Source: JACZQZ01 sp046756945
GTDB lineage: Bacteria; Pseudomonadota; Alphaproteobacteria; Rhodospirillales; 2-02-FULL-58-16
Direction of reading: 5' to 3'
Assembly (NCBI GenBank): GCA_046756945.1
Contig: JBHHXI010000006.1
Coordinates: forward strand, 1-38,931
DNA: 38,931 nt
Part shown: positions 15,829-24,783 of the stretch, one piece after another
Layout: each line of letters opens with the position of its first letter
Position numbering within the stretch: the stretch's first letter is position 1
Position numbers and translations under genes: made by a program
The notes under the pieces: generated by a model
The model's input: only the letters and a program-made list of their open reading frames with translations
What the model was told of the DNA's origin: nothing
The model's database searches: none

Positions 15829-16872
15829 ATGGCCAAAACCGTCAATCCGGGCAGCATCCTGGTTTATATCGGTCATAACCCGGACAACGCCCTCGGCGAG
15901 AACATCATCAAGCTGCCTTTCCTCAGGGCGATTCGCCAGGCCTTTCCAGACGCCCGCATCTCGTGGATGTACGGCCGGGGTCCCTCTTTCTTCGAGGACA
16001 GTCTCAAACCCCTGGCCGAGGGCCTGATCGACGAGGTTCTTAACCATACGACCCTCGGCGCCAGCGTCGGCGAACTGTTCCGTCGGGCGCCGCCGTTGCC
16101 GGGACGGCGTTTCGATCTGGTCATCGACACCCAACATGCCCTGCACCGCACGCTGATCGTGCGCCGCGTCGCCCATGGCCGTTTCGTCTCGCCGACGTGG
16201 AATTTCCTGTTCTCCGATATGAAACCCCCGGCCGGCCTGCCCCGCCCGACCTTGCTGGTCGACCAGCTGCTGGCCCTGGTGGCGGCGGCGGCAGGGGGTG
16301 TCGTACGGCCCTCCCACGTCACGCCTCTGCCCGAACCATGGTATGCGGCGGCGGACAGGATCCTTCGCCCGGGCCCCACTTATGTCGGCCTGGCGCCGGG
16401 CGCCGGGCGCCGAGAGACCGGCAAATGCTGGCCCCTGGAGCGGTTCATCGCCGTCGCCCGGGAACAGGCCGCGAAGGGCCGCGTGGCGGTGTTTTTCCTC
16501 GGCCCCAACGAGGCCGACTGGCTGCCCCTGCTCCGCCAACGGGTGCCGGACGCCGTTTTCCCCGGATGGGGCCAGGCCGCCCCGCCCGGCGACATGGCGG
16601 GGCCGCCCCTGGTCGTCGCCCTGGCCCGCCACCTGGCGGTCGCGGTGTCGAACTGCTCGGGGACCGGGCACCTTCTGGCCGCCGGCGGCGCCCCCATGGT
16701 GTCCCTGTTCGGGCCCACCAATCCAAAGAAATTCGCCCCCTACACCCCCAGCCTGAGCGTTCTCACGGCCCAGCAGTTCGGCGGCACGACGATGGACGCG
16801 ATCCCCGCCGACGCCGTGCTCGGGGCCGTCGATGCCCAGGTGGCGGCGGCGCCGGCCGGCGGCGGCGCTTAA
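15829..16872 (+). CDS. Glycosyltransferase family 9 (heptosyltransferase-like)
   Basis: The 347-residue GT-B protein resembles ADP-heptose:LPS heptosyltransferases. The N-terminal lobe begins SILVYIGHNPDNALGENIIKLPFLRAI, where GT9 enzymes have an I-x-x-GDxL-like start. The donor lobe has LAPGAGRRETGKCWPLERF, SNCSGTGHLLAAGGAPMV and SLFGPTNPKKFAPY. Members add heptose to the LPS core. A position beside the Lpt genes supports a lipopolysaccharide role, though the exact sugar and acceptor are unknown. ATG 15829 follows GTGAGGA. The frame opens earlier at 15778, but that part covers the hairpin and shows no homology-like sequence. Confidence 0.85.
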   Translation: MAKTVNPGSILVYIGHNPDNALGENIIKLPFLRAIRQAFPDARISWMYGRGPSFFEDSLKPLAEGLIDEVLNHTTLGASVGELFRRAPPLPGRRFDLVIDTQHALHRTLIVRRVAHGRFVSPTWNFLFSDMKPPAGLPRPTLLVDQLLALVAAAAGGVVRPSHVTPLPEPWYAAADRILRPGPTYVGLAPGAGRRETGKCWPLERFIAVAREQAAKGRVAVFFLGPNEADWLPLLRQRVPDAVFPGWGQAAPPGDMAGPPLVVALARHLAVAVSNCSGTGHLLAAGGAPMVSLFGPTNPKKFAPYTPSLSVLTAQQFGGTTMDAIPADAVLGAVDAQVAAAPAGGGA

Positions 16873-16917
16873 GAACCGCTTCGCCGGCTCCCGCCGGGGC
16901 GCTGGCGCGGCGGCCTC

Positions 16918-17730
16918 TCAGCCTTTGCGCATCCAGTAAGACATCCCGTCTCCGTCGGCCTCCAACATTCCGTTTCTGACCAGGAAATAGACCGGCAGGA
17001 AGGGCACCCAGTCCCGCGAGTTTATAATCAATGTCCCGAGAAGGTATTGTTCATTGTAATACCGGGAAGTAAAAAGTTCGTCGTATTCATAGGGCAACAT
17101 AATATCATGGATGTGAACAAAGACGCCTTTTGGAATCCTCGGCAGAATCGTCAAAAAGAAATGCGGCACGTCGGTTCCGTTGAAGGCGAGATGGCTGCCG
17201 TCGAGAAAAACGATGTCGCCATCGGCGAGGGTGTCGAACACGCCAAGGTCCACGTCGACGACGTTTTCTGTGTATATGTCATCGGCGACCGACGAGATGT
17301 CCGTCTGCGGCCTGGGGTCGATGCAGAGGATTTTCGTCTGTATGTGCGCATCCTGCGCCGCCCGGCGCAGCAGGTGCGTGCTGTATCCGCTGCCGATTTC
17401 GACGATTTTCGAGGGTTTATGGTGGCGCACCACGGCGTAGGCGACACGGGCGTCGACGCCGATGAAAAACCCACCCTCGGCGCGGTCCCTTTCGGCGCCT
17501 TCCCCGGGCGGGCGGGCACGGATACTGTCGTCAAGGCTGTAATGTTTTATGATATCTATATTTTTCTTAATCTCTTGTAATCTCCGATCGAATATATTCC
17601 GGACTTCGGCATAGACGTAATCCCCGTCCCGCGGCTTGATCATGTCCGCCGGGCTGATGGTAATGACGATATAGGGGTTCTTCCTGGTCAGGAATTTCCT
17701 GATGATTTTCAGCCGTGTACTCAGCTTCAT
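16918..17730 (-). CDS. Class I SAM-dependent methyltransferase (Methyltransf_24-like)
   Basis: In this 270-residue protein the SAM-binding motif I is SKIVEIGSGYSTHLLRRAA (about 107-125). The acidic loop follows in ILCIDPRPQT, and motif IV is DIVFLDGSHLAF, with HIHDIMLPYEYDE after it. These are hallmarks of the family that methylates sugars or small molecules in surface-polysaccharide loci. The acceptor is unknown. The start ATG (17728-17730) has GGAGGA upstream. Base composition is visibly poorer in GC than its neighbours, with many AT-ending codons (ATT, AAT, TAT, AAA), suggesting horizontal acquisition. It is the only minus-strand gene within this plus-strand LPS-related run. Confidence 0.8.
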   Translation of the reverse strand: MKLSTRLKIIRKFLTRKNPYIVITISPADMIKPRDGDYVYAEVRNIFDRRLQEIKKNIDIIKHYSLDDSIRARPPGEGAERDRAEGGFFIGVDARVAYAVVRHHKPSKIVEIGSGYSTHLLRRAAQDAHIQTKILCIDPRPQTDISSVADDIYTENVVDVDLGVFDTLADGDIVFLDGSHLAFNGTDVPHFFLTILPRIPKGVFVHIHDIMLPYEYDELFTSRYYNEQYLLGTLIINSRDWVPFLPVYFLVRNGMLEADGDGMSYWMRKG

Positions 17731-17963
17731 CGGATGGTCCTCCGGTGCCGCGGCCGGATACGGCCTGGTACCCTCATGATTACCGTTATGCCGGACAAAA
17801 TGAAAATGGTCGAGGGTCTCGTCCCGGGCGCCGGCGGGCGGGGATACCGGGAAACAACCCCATCGGCGAAAATACCGGAAGGGCCGACCTCCCTGTTATT
17901 CCTTGATTATCGAGAGATTTTCCCACACCCTGACGAAAAATTTGGCCAGCCGGACCTCAGCCG
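17731..17963. other. Divergent intergenic region before lptF
   Basis: These 233 bases hold the upstream regions of the methyltransferase (minus) and lptF (plus). I see AT-richer patches but no convincing -35/-10 pair and no gene. Confidence 0.3.
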
Positions 17964-19082
17964 ATGAACGCGTTCACCCGATACGTGCTGCGACAACTTT
18001 TGGTGGGGATGGTCGTCGTCACCGCGAGCCTGACCTGTGTTATCTGGTTGTTGCAGTCGCTTCGGTTCGTGGAAATGATCGTCAACCGCGGCTTGACGGC
18101 GGGGGGGTTCGTCTACCTGACCATATTGTTGCTGCCCAAGTTCCTGACGGTCATCCTGCCCATTGCGCTGTTTACGGTCATCGTGTTCACCTACGCCAAG
18201 CTGGTCACCGACCGCGAACTGGTGGTCATGCGGGCGGCCGGGGTGAGTCAGCACGCCCTGGCCAAACCCGCTCTCATCCTCGCCTTCGTCGTGGTTGCGG
18301 CGGGCTACGCCCTCAATCTCTATATTATGCCGCTGGCCTCGCGCACGTTCCACGAACTGCGGTGGGACATGCGCTACAACTATTCGAATGTCCTGCTCAA
18401 GGAGGGCGCGTTCAACACCCTTTCCGCGGGCGTCACCGTGTATGTGCGGGCGCGGACGACGGATGGGGAGTTGCTCGGCATCCTGGTCCAGGACGACCGC
18501 GACACCGAGAAACCGGTCACCCTGATGGCCGAGCGGGGGGCCATCTCCCGAACCGAGGACGGGTCCCGGGTCATGATGTTCCGCGGTAACCGCCAGGAGG
18601 TGGACAAGGAAACCAATCAACTGTCCATTTTGTATTTCGACCGCTACATATTCGATTTCGGCGCGACCGGAAACGAAGGAATTATTCGCTACCGGAACGC
18701 CCGGGAACGGACCCTCGATGAGTTGTTCAACCTGGACAGGGACAAGAACCTGAACCGCAAGGATTTCGGAAAGTTCACCGTCGAGGGCCACCGGCGCCTG
18801 GTTTCCCCGTTGCGTGCGCTGGCCTTTGCCTTGGTCGGCCTGGCGTGCCTGATTTCGGGGGCGTTCGGCGGACGCCCCCTGACGCGACGCGTGATTGTCG
18901 CCGTCGGCATCGTCGTCGGCCTCCAGGCGGCGACCCTGGGCCTGGAGAACATGGTGGCGAGAAACCTTCAACTGATCCCGTTGATGTATGTGAACGCCAT
19001 CTTCCCCGTGCTCGCCGGGTACCTGGTCATAGTGCGCTCGCCCAGGCGGCGTGCCTCCCCGGCCGCGGCCGGGGCCACCTGA
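17964..19082 (+). CDS. lptF: LPS export permease LptF
   Basis: LptF is one of the two inner-membrane permeases of the LptB2FG ABC transporter that extracts LPS for export. The 372-residue protein has the family layout. Three N-terminal helices (about 11-32, 55-80, 105-125) carry the coupling region TYAKLVTDRELVVMRAAGVS. A periplasmic beta-jellyroll follows (about 130-270). Three C-terminal helices close it, with LRALAFALVGLACLISGAF and the last one at LIPLMYVNAIFPVLAGYLV. It starts at ATG 17964 with a weak ribosome binding site. lptG follows after 22 bases. Confidence 0.95.
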   Translation: MNAFTRYVLRQLLVGMVVVTASLTCVIWLLQSLRFVEMIVNRGLTAGGFVYLTILLLPKFLTVILPIALFTVIVFTYAKLVTDRELVVMRAAGVSQHALAKPALILAFVVVAAGYALNLYIMPLASRTFHELRWDMRYNYSNVLLKEGAFNTLSAGVTVYVRARTTDGELLGILVQDDRDTEKPVTLMAERGAISRTEDGSRVMMFRGNRQEVDKETNQLSILYFDRYIFDFGATGNEGIIRYRNARERTLDELFNLDRDKNLNRKDFGKFTVEGHRRLVSPLRALAFALVGLACLISGAFGGRPLTRRVIVAVGIVVGLQAATLGLENMVARNLQLIPLMYVNAIFPVLAGYLVIVRSPRRRASPAAAGAT

Positions 19083-19104
19083 AACCTTCGGAGGGCACCT
19101 GCCC

Positions 19105-20205
19105 GTGCGCCTTTCCCTAACGCTTTCGGGCTATATCGGCCGCCACTTTCTGATCAACTTCGTGGTGCTGTTCGGGATCTTCCTGATGCTGATCCTGCTG
19201 TTCGACACCATCGAGTTGCTGCGCCGATCGGTGGCGCGCTCCGAGATCAGCTTCGCCATGGTGTTTGAGATGGCGTTGCTGAAGCTTCCCCACATGGGGC
19301 AGGAGACCTTTCGCTTCGCCGTCCTGTTCGGCGGCATGGCGGCGTTCTGGCGGCTGACGCGGAACCACGAGTTGATGGTCACCCGGGCCGCCGGCGTATC
19401 GGCATGGCAGTTCCTCCTGCCGGTGCTTTTGATCGCGTTTATCCTGGGCGTGGTCAAGATTACCATGGTCAACCCCCTGGCCTCGGCCACCCTGGCGCGC
19501 TACGAGCGCCTGGAGGCGGTGCGTTTGAAAGGCCAGGTAAGCTTTCTGGCCTTGTCCGTATCCGGCCTGTGGTTGCGCCAGGCCGGCGATTCCGGCCAGT
19601 CGGTCGTGCGCGCGCGCCATGTCCTGCAACAAGGCGACGACGTGGAGCTGCGCGACGTCACAGTGTTCGTATACGAGGGAACCGACCATTTCGCCGAGCG
19701 CATTGACGCCCAGTATGCGCGCCTTGAGGACGGATTCTGGTACATGCGCGATGTCTGGGTGTACGACCCGGAGAAACTGCCGCAATTCAAAAAGGAGATC
19801 TGGCTGGAGACCGACCTGACGCTCAACAAGATCCAGGACAGCTTCGCGCCGCCGGAAACCATGTCTTTCTGGGATCTGCCGGATTTCATCAAGACCCTGG
19901 AAAAAGCGGGCTTTTCCGCCGTCAGGCATCGGCTGTACTGGTACACCCTGCTGGCCGATCCGTTGCTGTTGTGCGCCATGGTTCTCATCGCCGCCACCTT
20001 TACCTTGCGGCACGCGCGGCGCGGAGGGACGACCTTCATCATCGTCGGCGGCGTGCTCACCGGCTTCGTCCTCTACTTTTTCTCCGACGTGGTGTTCGCC
20101 CTCGGACTTTCGGATAGTATTCCTATTACCCTGGCGGCGTGGACGCCTTCGGGCGTCACCCTGCTGCTGGGGCTTGCCATGTTGCTGCATCTCGAAGATG
20201 GTTAG
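19105..20205 (+). CDS. lptG: LPS export permease LptG
   Basis: This is the partner permease of LptF, 366 residues with the same 3+3 helix layout. Helix 1 is in FLINFVVLFGIFLMLILLFDTIELLRR. The coupling segment is RLTRNHELMVTRAAGVSAWQF. The periplasmic domain spans about 115-265, and the C-terminal helices include LLADPLLLCAMVLIAATF and GGVLTGFVLYFFSDVVFALG. I chose GTG 19105, preceded by GGAGGG; the frame opens earlier inside lptF but that is shadow sequence. It is followed six bases later by lptD, so the whole LPS-export series is probably one operon. Confidence 0.95.
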   Translation: MRLSLTLSGYIGRHFLINFVVLFGIFLMLILLFDTIELLRRSVARSEISFAMVFEMALLKLPHMGQETFRFAVLFGGMAAFWRLTRNHELMVTRAAGVSAWQFLLPVLLIAFILGVVKITMVNPLASATLARYERLEAVRLKGQVSFLALSVSGLWLRQAGDSGQSVVRARHVLQQGDDVELRDVTVFVYEGTDHFAERIDAQYARLEDGFWYMRDVWVYDPEKLPQFKKEIWLETDLTLNKIQDSFAPPETMSFWDLPDFIKTLEKAGFSAVRHRLYWYTLLADPLLLCAMVLIAATFTLRHARRGGTTFIIVGGVLTGFVLYFFSDVVFALGLSDSIPITLAAWTPSGVTLLLGLAMLLHLEDG

Positions 20206-20211
20206 AACATC

Positions 20212-22380
20212 ATGGGGAGGTTTCGGGCAGGCATAGTGGGCGTATGCTGGCTGCTGGCCGCTGGGTGGCCGGGGGGAGCGGCCGAGGCCGCCGAAGACCT
20301 GCGTGAAGACATTCCCATCCTGCTGACCGCCGACAAGGTGGTTTATGACCGCGAACTGGGCGTCATCACGGCCAGCGGCAACGTCGAGGTTTCCCAGGCC
20401 GACCGCGTGCTGATGGCCAATTCCATCACCTACAACGAGAAAGCGGACGTGCTTACCGCGTCGGGCAGCGTCACGTTGCTGGAGATCGACGGCGAAGTGC
20501 TGTTCGCCCAGTACATGGAACTGTCGGGGGACCTTAAGGACGGCATCGTCGAAGACCTGGGCCTCATTTTCAGCGACGGCTCCCGCTTCGCGGCCAGCGG
20601 GGCACGGCGGTCGGACGCCAGGATCATAGAGTTGCGCAACGCCGTCTATTCCCCGTGCCGGCTGTGCGTCGCAGACCCGACCCGACCCCCGCTGTGGCAG
20701 ATCAGGGCGGTCAAGGTGATCCACGACAAGAACGAGCGGACCGTGGAGTACAGCGACGCCTGGCTGGAGCTCTGGGGGGTGCCGGTCGCCTATACGCCGT
20801 ATCTTCTGCACCCGGACCCGACCGTGAACCGGCGTACCGGCCTCCTCACGCCGAGCATCGGCACCTCGTCGGACCTGGGCGTCGTGGTGCGGGTGCCGTA
20901 TTACATCGACATCGCACCCGACAAGGGCCTGACGCTCATCCCCATGCTGACCACCGAAGAAGGGCCCGTGCTGGCGGGCGAATATCGCCAGCGCCTGCAG
21001 GACGGCGAGCTGCAACTGGAGGCCGGCGTCACCGAGGATTCGGACGATGATGTGCGCGGGCACATCTTCAGCAAGGGGCGATTCGACCTCGATGAGACCT
21101 GGCGTTGGGGTTTCGACGTCAACCGCACCACCGACGACACCTATTTGCGGCGCTACGGATTCGGGTTGGGCCCCACCCTTTTCGGGTTCGACAACACGCT
21201 GAGCACCCGCCTGTTCGCCGAGGGCTTCCGCAAACGCAACTACATGTCCGCCAACGCCTTCGCCTTCCAGGGGCTGCGCGTGGACGACGACCCCGGACTG
21301 ACCCCCCTGGTCTTGCCCTTGCTCGACTTCAACCATGTGGGGGAGGCGGATCGCTTCGGCGGACGGACCAGTCTCGACCTCAACCTGTTGGCGCTCACCC
21401 GCAGCGAGGGGACGGATACGCGCCGCCTGTCCGTGAACGCCGGGTGGAAAGTGCACCGTGTGGCACGGTGGGGCAGCGCCTATGCCCTATCGGCGTCGCT
21501 CAGGGGGGACCTCTATCACGTGAACAGCTTAAGCCGGCCCGGCGGCCAGAGCAATTTCTCCGGCGTCACCGGGCGCTTCCGGCCGCAGGTGGCGCTCGAC
21601 TTGCGTCACCCGTTCGTGCGCGACAGCGGCACGCTCTACCAGATCGTCGAACCCATCGTCTCGATCATCGCCGAGCCATTCGGCGGCAACCCGGACGAAA
21701 TCCCCAACGAGGACAGCGTGGACTTCGTGTTCGACGACACCAATCTGTTCAGCCCGAACCGGTTCACCGGTCTGGACCGGGTGGAGAGCGGGCCGCGCGC
21801 GAACTACGGCCTCAGGTGGGGCGTTTTCGGGCGCAAGGGCGGCAATACCACCGTATTGGTGGGACAAAGCTTCCGCATCCGCTCGGACGCTACCTTTGCC
21901 AAAGGGTCGGGCCTCGAGGAAAATTTCTCCGATCTCGTGGGCAAGGTCCACATCTCTCCCGGCAAGAACGTGGACCTTCTCTATCGCACCCGCCTGAGCA
22001 AGGAAGACTTCGACCCCCGGCGCCACGAGGTTGGTCTGTCGGCGGGCCCGCCCGCATTTAGCGTCAACACCAACTACGTCTTTTTCGACCGCCAGGAAAA
22101 AAGCGAATTCATCGGCCGCGAGGAAATCGCCATGGCGCTGAGTTCGCAGCTCACCCGGAACTGGCGAAGCCGCCTCTTCGGCGTCCGCGACATCACTGCC
22201 GGCGAGATGCGCTCGCTTGGGCTCAACCTGACCTTCGAGAACGAGTGCTGTACGTTCTCGACCACCGCCAGCCGCACGTTCTTCGAAGACCGCGACCTGG
22301 AACCGACGGACGCCATTGTCTTCCGGGTCCTGTTCAAGACCCTCGGCGAACTGCAAACTGGCGTCACACGCGCCCAATAA
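20212..22380 (+). CDS. lptD: LPS-assembly outer-membrane protein LptD
   Basis: LptD is the outer-membrane beta-barrel that inserts LPS into the outer leaflet. The 722-residue protein starts with a signal peptide ending near AAEA. The periplasmic OstA/LptA-like domain spans about 34-130 (LTADKVVYDRELGVITASGN, YNEKADVLTASGSV). The barrel follows from about residue 190 and ends in a C-terminal strand pattern. The conserved cysteines are present as C149 and C152 (SPCRLC) and the pair C679-C680 (NECCTF), matching the disulfide arrangement needed for LptD maturation. Start ATG 20212 lies six bases after lptG. SurA, its chaperone, is encoded next. Confidence 0.95.
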   Translation: MGRFRAGIVGVCWLLAAGWPGGAAEAAEDLREDIPILLTADKVVYDRELGVITASGNVEVSQADRVLMANSITYNEKADVLTASGSVTLLEIDGEVLFAQYMELSGDLKDGIVEDLGLIFSDGSRFAASGARRSDARIIELRNAVYSPCRLCVADPTRPPLWQIRAVKVIHDKNERTVEYSDAWLELWGVPVAYTPYLLHPDPTVNRRTGLLTPSIGTSSDLGVVVRVPYYIDIAPDKGLTLIPMLTTEEGPVLAGEYRQRLQDGELQLEAGVTEDSDDDVRGHIFSKGRFDLDETWRWGFDVNRTTDDTYLRRYGFGLGPTLFGFDNTLSTRLFAEGFRKRNYMSANAFAFQGLRVDDDPGLTPLVLPLLDFNHVGEADRFGGRTSLDLNLLALTRSEGTDTRRLSVNAGWKVHRVARWGSAYALSASLRGDLYHVNSLSRPGGQSNFSGVTGRFRPQVALDLRHPFVRDSGTLYQIVEPIVSIIAEPFGGNPDEIPNEDSVDFVFDDTNLFSPNRFTGLDRVESGPRANYGLRWGVFGRKGGNTTVLVGQSFRIRSDATFAKGSGLEENFSDLVGKVHISPGKNVDLLYRTRLSKEDFDPRRHEVGLSAGPPAFSVNTNYVFFDRQEKSEFIGREEIAMALSSQLTRNWRSRLFGVRDITAGEMRSLGLNLTFENECCTFSTTASRTFFEDRDLEPTDAIVFRVLFKTLGELQTGVTRAQ

Positions 22381-22417
22381 AGGTCCGAAAGGGGCCGGTG
22401 GGAATGTAATGCCCGAT

Positions 22418-22447
22418 TTGCGCAGCGCCCCCTGCCGGGCGTATTAT
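22418..22447 (+). promoter_or_regulatory. Putative promoter before surA
   Basis: TTGCGC (22418-22423) and TATTAT (22442-22447) are 18 bases apart, in the 111-base gap between lptD and surA. It could supply extra transcription of surA-pdxA-rsmA. Confidence 0.4.
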
Positions 22448-22491
22448 GACGCTCTTTATCCGTCACCATTGACGTTGCGGCCGGCACGATT

Positions 22492-23751
22492 ATGAGGTTG
22501 GTGTTAGGGCGATCGCTACTGCTCGCGGCGCTGCTCCTTTGCGGCGGCGCCAAGGCGCAGAATTCGCTGCGTATCGCGGCGGTGGTCAACGACGACATCA
22601 TTTCCGCCTATGACCTCGACGCGCGGCTGTCGATGGCGTTGGCGTCCTCGCAGGTGAGCAACAAGGCCGAGGCCCGGCGCCGCCTGGCGCCGCAGGTGCT
22701 GCGCGCTCTCATCGACGACAAGCTCAAGCTTCAAGAGGCGAGGCGACTGAGCATCCGGGCGTCGAAAAGAGACATCGACCGGGCCCTGGAAAGGATCGAG
22801 CGGCAGAACGGCCTGCCCCGCGGTGGCCTGGCGCCTTTCCTGGCCCAGAACGGCATCGACATGGTGGTGTTGATCGACCAGATCGAAGCCGAGATCGTGT
22901 GGGCCAAGGCGGTGAACCGCAGGCTGCGTATCCAGATACACATCGGCGAAGACGAGATCGACGAGACGCTGGCCCAGTTCGAGGCCAACAAGGGAAAGCC
23001 CGAACACCGGGTGGTGGAAATATTTCTCCCCGTAGACGAACCGGAAGACGAACAGAAAACCCGCCTCCTCGCCGGACGCCTCGTGCAGCAACTGGAGTCG
23101 GGCGCCAGCTTTCGGACCCTGGCCCACAACTTCTCGCAAAGCGCTTCCGCCGCCGTCGGCGGTGACCTGGGATGGATCAAGCAAGGTCAACTGGCTCCGG
23201 AAGTCGACGCCGCGCTGGTCAAGATGCGGCCGGGGCAGATGTCCAAGCCGATCAAGACGCAGGCCGGCTATTACATTCTTCTGCTGATCGACCGCCGCGC
23301 CGACCCGGGATTGGGGTCGGGCGAGGTGACCGTCGCCCTGCACCAGCTTTTCCTGCCCCTGCCGCCGAAGGCGGACCAGGCCGTGGTCGACCGGCAAACG
23401 GAAAAGGCCAGGACCCTGGCCCAACAGGCGCGCAACTGCGCGGATATGGAGCGGCTGGGCAAGAAAACGGGCTCGCCGCTTTCGGGCAGCCTGGGGAAGA
23501 TCAAGGTCAGCAAGCTGCCCCGCGTATTGAAGGCGGTGGTCAAGGACTTGCCCGACCGCAAGGCCAGTCGGCCCATCCGCAAGGACGACGGCATCATCGT
23601 CCTCATGATTTGCGAACGTAAACAGGAAGGCTCGAAAATTACCGCCCGGCAAAAAGTCAGAAGGATGCTGATGGATCAGCGCCTGAACATCGCGGCGCGG
23701 CGATACCTTCGCGACCTCAGGCGCGCGGCGTTCGTGGATGTGAGGAATTGA
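22492..23751 (+). CDS. surA: Periplasmic chaperone/peptidyl-prolyl isomerase SurA
   Basis: The 419-residue protein assists outer-membrane protein folding, LptD in particular. The signal peptide is MRLVLGRSLLLAALLLCGGAKA. The N-terminal SurA chaperone core follows (RIAAVVNDDIISAYDLDARL to about residue 165). One parvulin domain spans about 175-275 (EHRVVEIFLPV, SQSASAAVGGDLGWIKQGQL, SKPIKTQAGYYILLLIDRR). A second, degenerate rotamase-like domain is at about 280-385. The stop TGA (23749-23751) overlaps the TTG start of pdxA. Confidence 0.93.
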   Translation: MRLVLGRSLLLAALLLCGGAKAQNSLRIAAVVNDDIISAYDLDARLSMALASSQVSNKAEARRRLAPQVLRALIDDKLKLQEARRLSIRASKRDIDRALERIERQNGLPRGGLAPFLAQNGIDMVVLIDQIEAEIVWAKAVNRRLRIQIHIGEDEIDETLAQFEANKGKPEHRVVEIFLPVDEPEDEQKTRLLAGRLVQQLESGASFRTLAHNFSQSASAAVGGDLGWIKQGQLAPEVDAALVKMRPGQMSKPIKTQAGYYILLLIDRRADPGLGSGEVTVALHQLFLPLPPKADQAVVDRQTEKARTLAQQARNCADMERLGKKTGSPLSGSLGKIKVSKLPRVLKAVVKDLPDRKASRPIRKDDGIIVLMICERKQEGSKITARQKVRRMLMDQRLNIAARRYLRDLRRAAFVDVRN

Positions 23752-24776
23752 TCCCCCTGGCGCCCACCCGGGGCGAAAAACCGCTCGCCCTGACCATGGG
23801 CGAACCGGCGGGCGTGGGTGGAGAAATTGCCCTCAAGGCCTGGCTGCGCCGCGACGAGGGCCTGCCCCGGTTCTTCGCCGTCGACGACCCCGAGCGGCTG
23901 CGGCGGCTGGCCAGGCGTCTTGACCTCGCCGTGCCCATCGCGCCGATCGAAACACCCGAACGCGCGGCGGCGGCCTTTTCCTCGGGCCTTCCCGTGTTGC
24001 CTCAACCGCTGGCCGCGGAGGCGGTGCCCGGACATCCGGACCCGGCCAACGCCGAAGCGGTTCGCGCCGCCGTCGAAAGCGCCGTGACCCTTGTCCGCTC
24101 CGGGGACGCCGCGGCCGTGGTCACCAACCCCATCCAGAAACACTGCCTGTACGACGCCGGGTTCCCGTTTCCCGGCCACACGGAGTTCCTGGCGTCCCTT
24201 GCCGGGGGCGGCGCCGCCGCGGTCATGATGCTGGCGTGTGCGGAGCTGCGGGCGGTGCCGGTGACCGGACACACGAGCCTGCGCGACGCGGTGCAGGCGC
24301 TGAATACCGAACACATCGTCGAGGTGGCGGCCATAACGGAGGCGGCGCTCAGCCGCGATTTCGGCATCGCCAGGCCGCGGCTGGCGGTGGCCGGACTCAA
24401 TCCCCACGCCGGCGAGGACGGGGCCATGGGCTCGGAGGAGGCCGACATCATCGCGCCGGCGGTGGCGGCGCTCGGCGACAGGGGCATCGACGCCTTCGGC
24501 CCGGTGCCTCCCGATACCCTGTTCAGCGCCCGTGCGCGCAAGGCCTACGATGCCGCCATCTGCATGTACCATGACCAGGCCCTGATCCCGGTCAAGGCCA
24601 TCGACTTCGACGACGCCGTCAACGTCACCCTGGGCCTGCCGTTCGTGCGCACGTCGCCCGATCACGGCACCGCGCTCGACATCGCCGGCTCGGGCACGGC
24701 CAGCGAGGCGAGCCTGGTCGCGGCGCTCAGGATGGCGGCCGAGATGGCGCGGCGGCGAGCGTCGGCCGATTTCTGA
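23748..24776 (+). CDS. pdxA: 4-hydroxythreonine-4-phosphate dehydrogenase
   Basis: PdxA oxidises 4-phosphohydroxy-L-threonine in DXP-dependent vitamin B6 synthesis. The 342-residue length is right. The opening LALTMGEPAGVGGEIALKAW is diagnostic. The metal-binding histidines are H175 (VTGHTSLR), H220 (GLNPHAGEDG) and H275 (MYHDQALIPVK), and H144 (FPGHTEFLA) is the conserved substrate contact. The start TTG 23748 overlaps the surA stop as TTGA with GAGGA just upstream. The surA-pdxA-rsmA order is conserved in proteobacteria. Confidence 0.96.
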   Translation: MIPLAPTRGEKPLALTMGEPAGVGGEIALKAWLRRDEGLPRFFAVDDPERLRRLARRLDLAVPIAPIETPERAAAAFSSGLPVLPQPLAAEAVPGHPDPANAEAVRAAVESAVTLVRSGDAAAVVTNPIQKHCLYDAGFPFPGHTEFLASLAGGGAAAVMMLACAELRAVPVTGHTSLRDAVQALNTEHIVEVAAITEAALSRDFGIARPRLAVAGLNPHAGEDGAMGSEEADIIAPAVAALGDRGIDAFGPVPPDTLFSARARKAYDAAICMYHDQALIPVKAIDFDDAVNVTLGLPFVRTSPDHGTALDIAGSGTASEASLVAALRMAAEMARRRASADF

Positions 24777-24783
24777 GACTCCG

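Noticed and set aside
19117..21456. Very long minus-strand frame across lptG and lptD
   Set aside because: It is an antisense artefact of high GC; the plus-strand genes have complete family motifs and coherent operon spacing.
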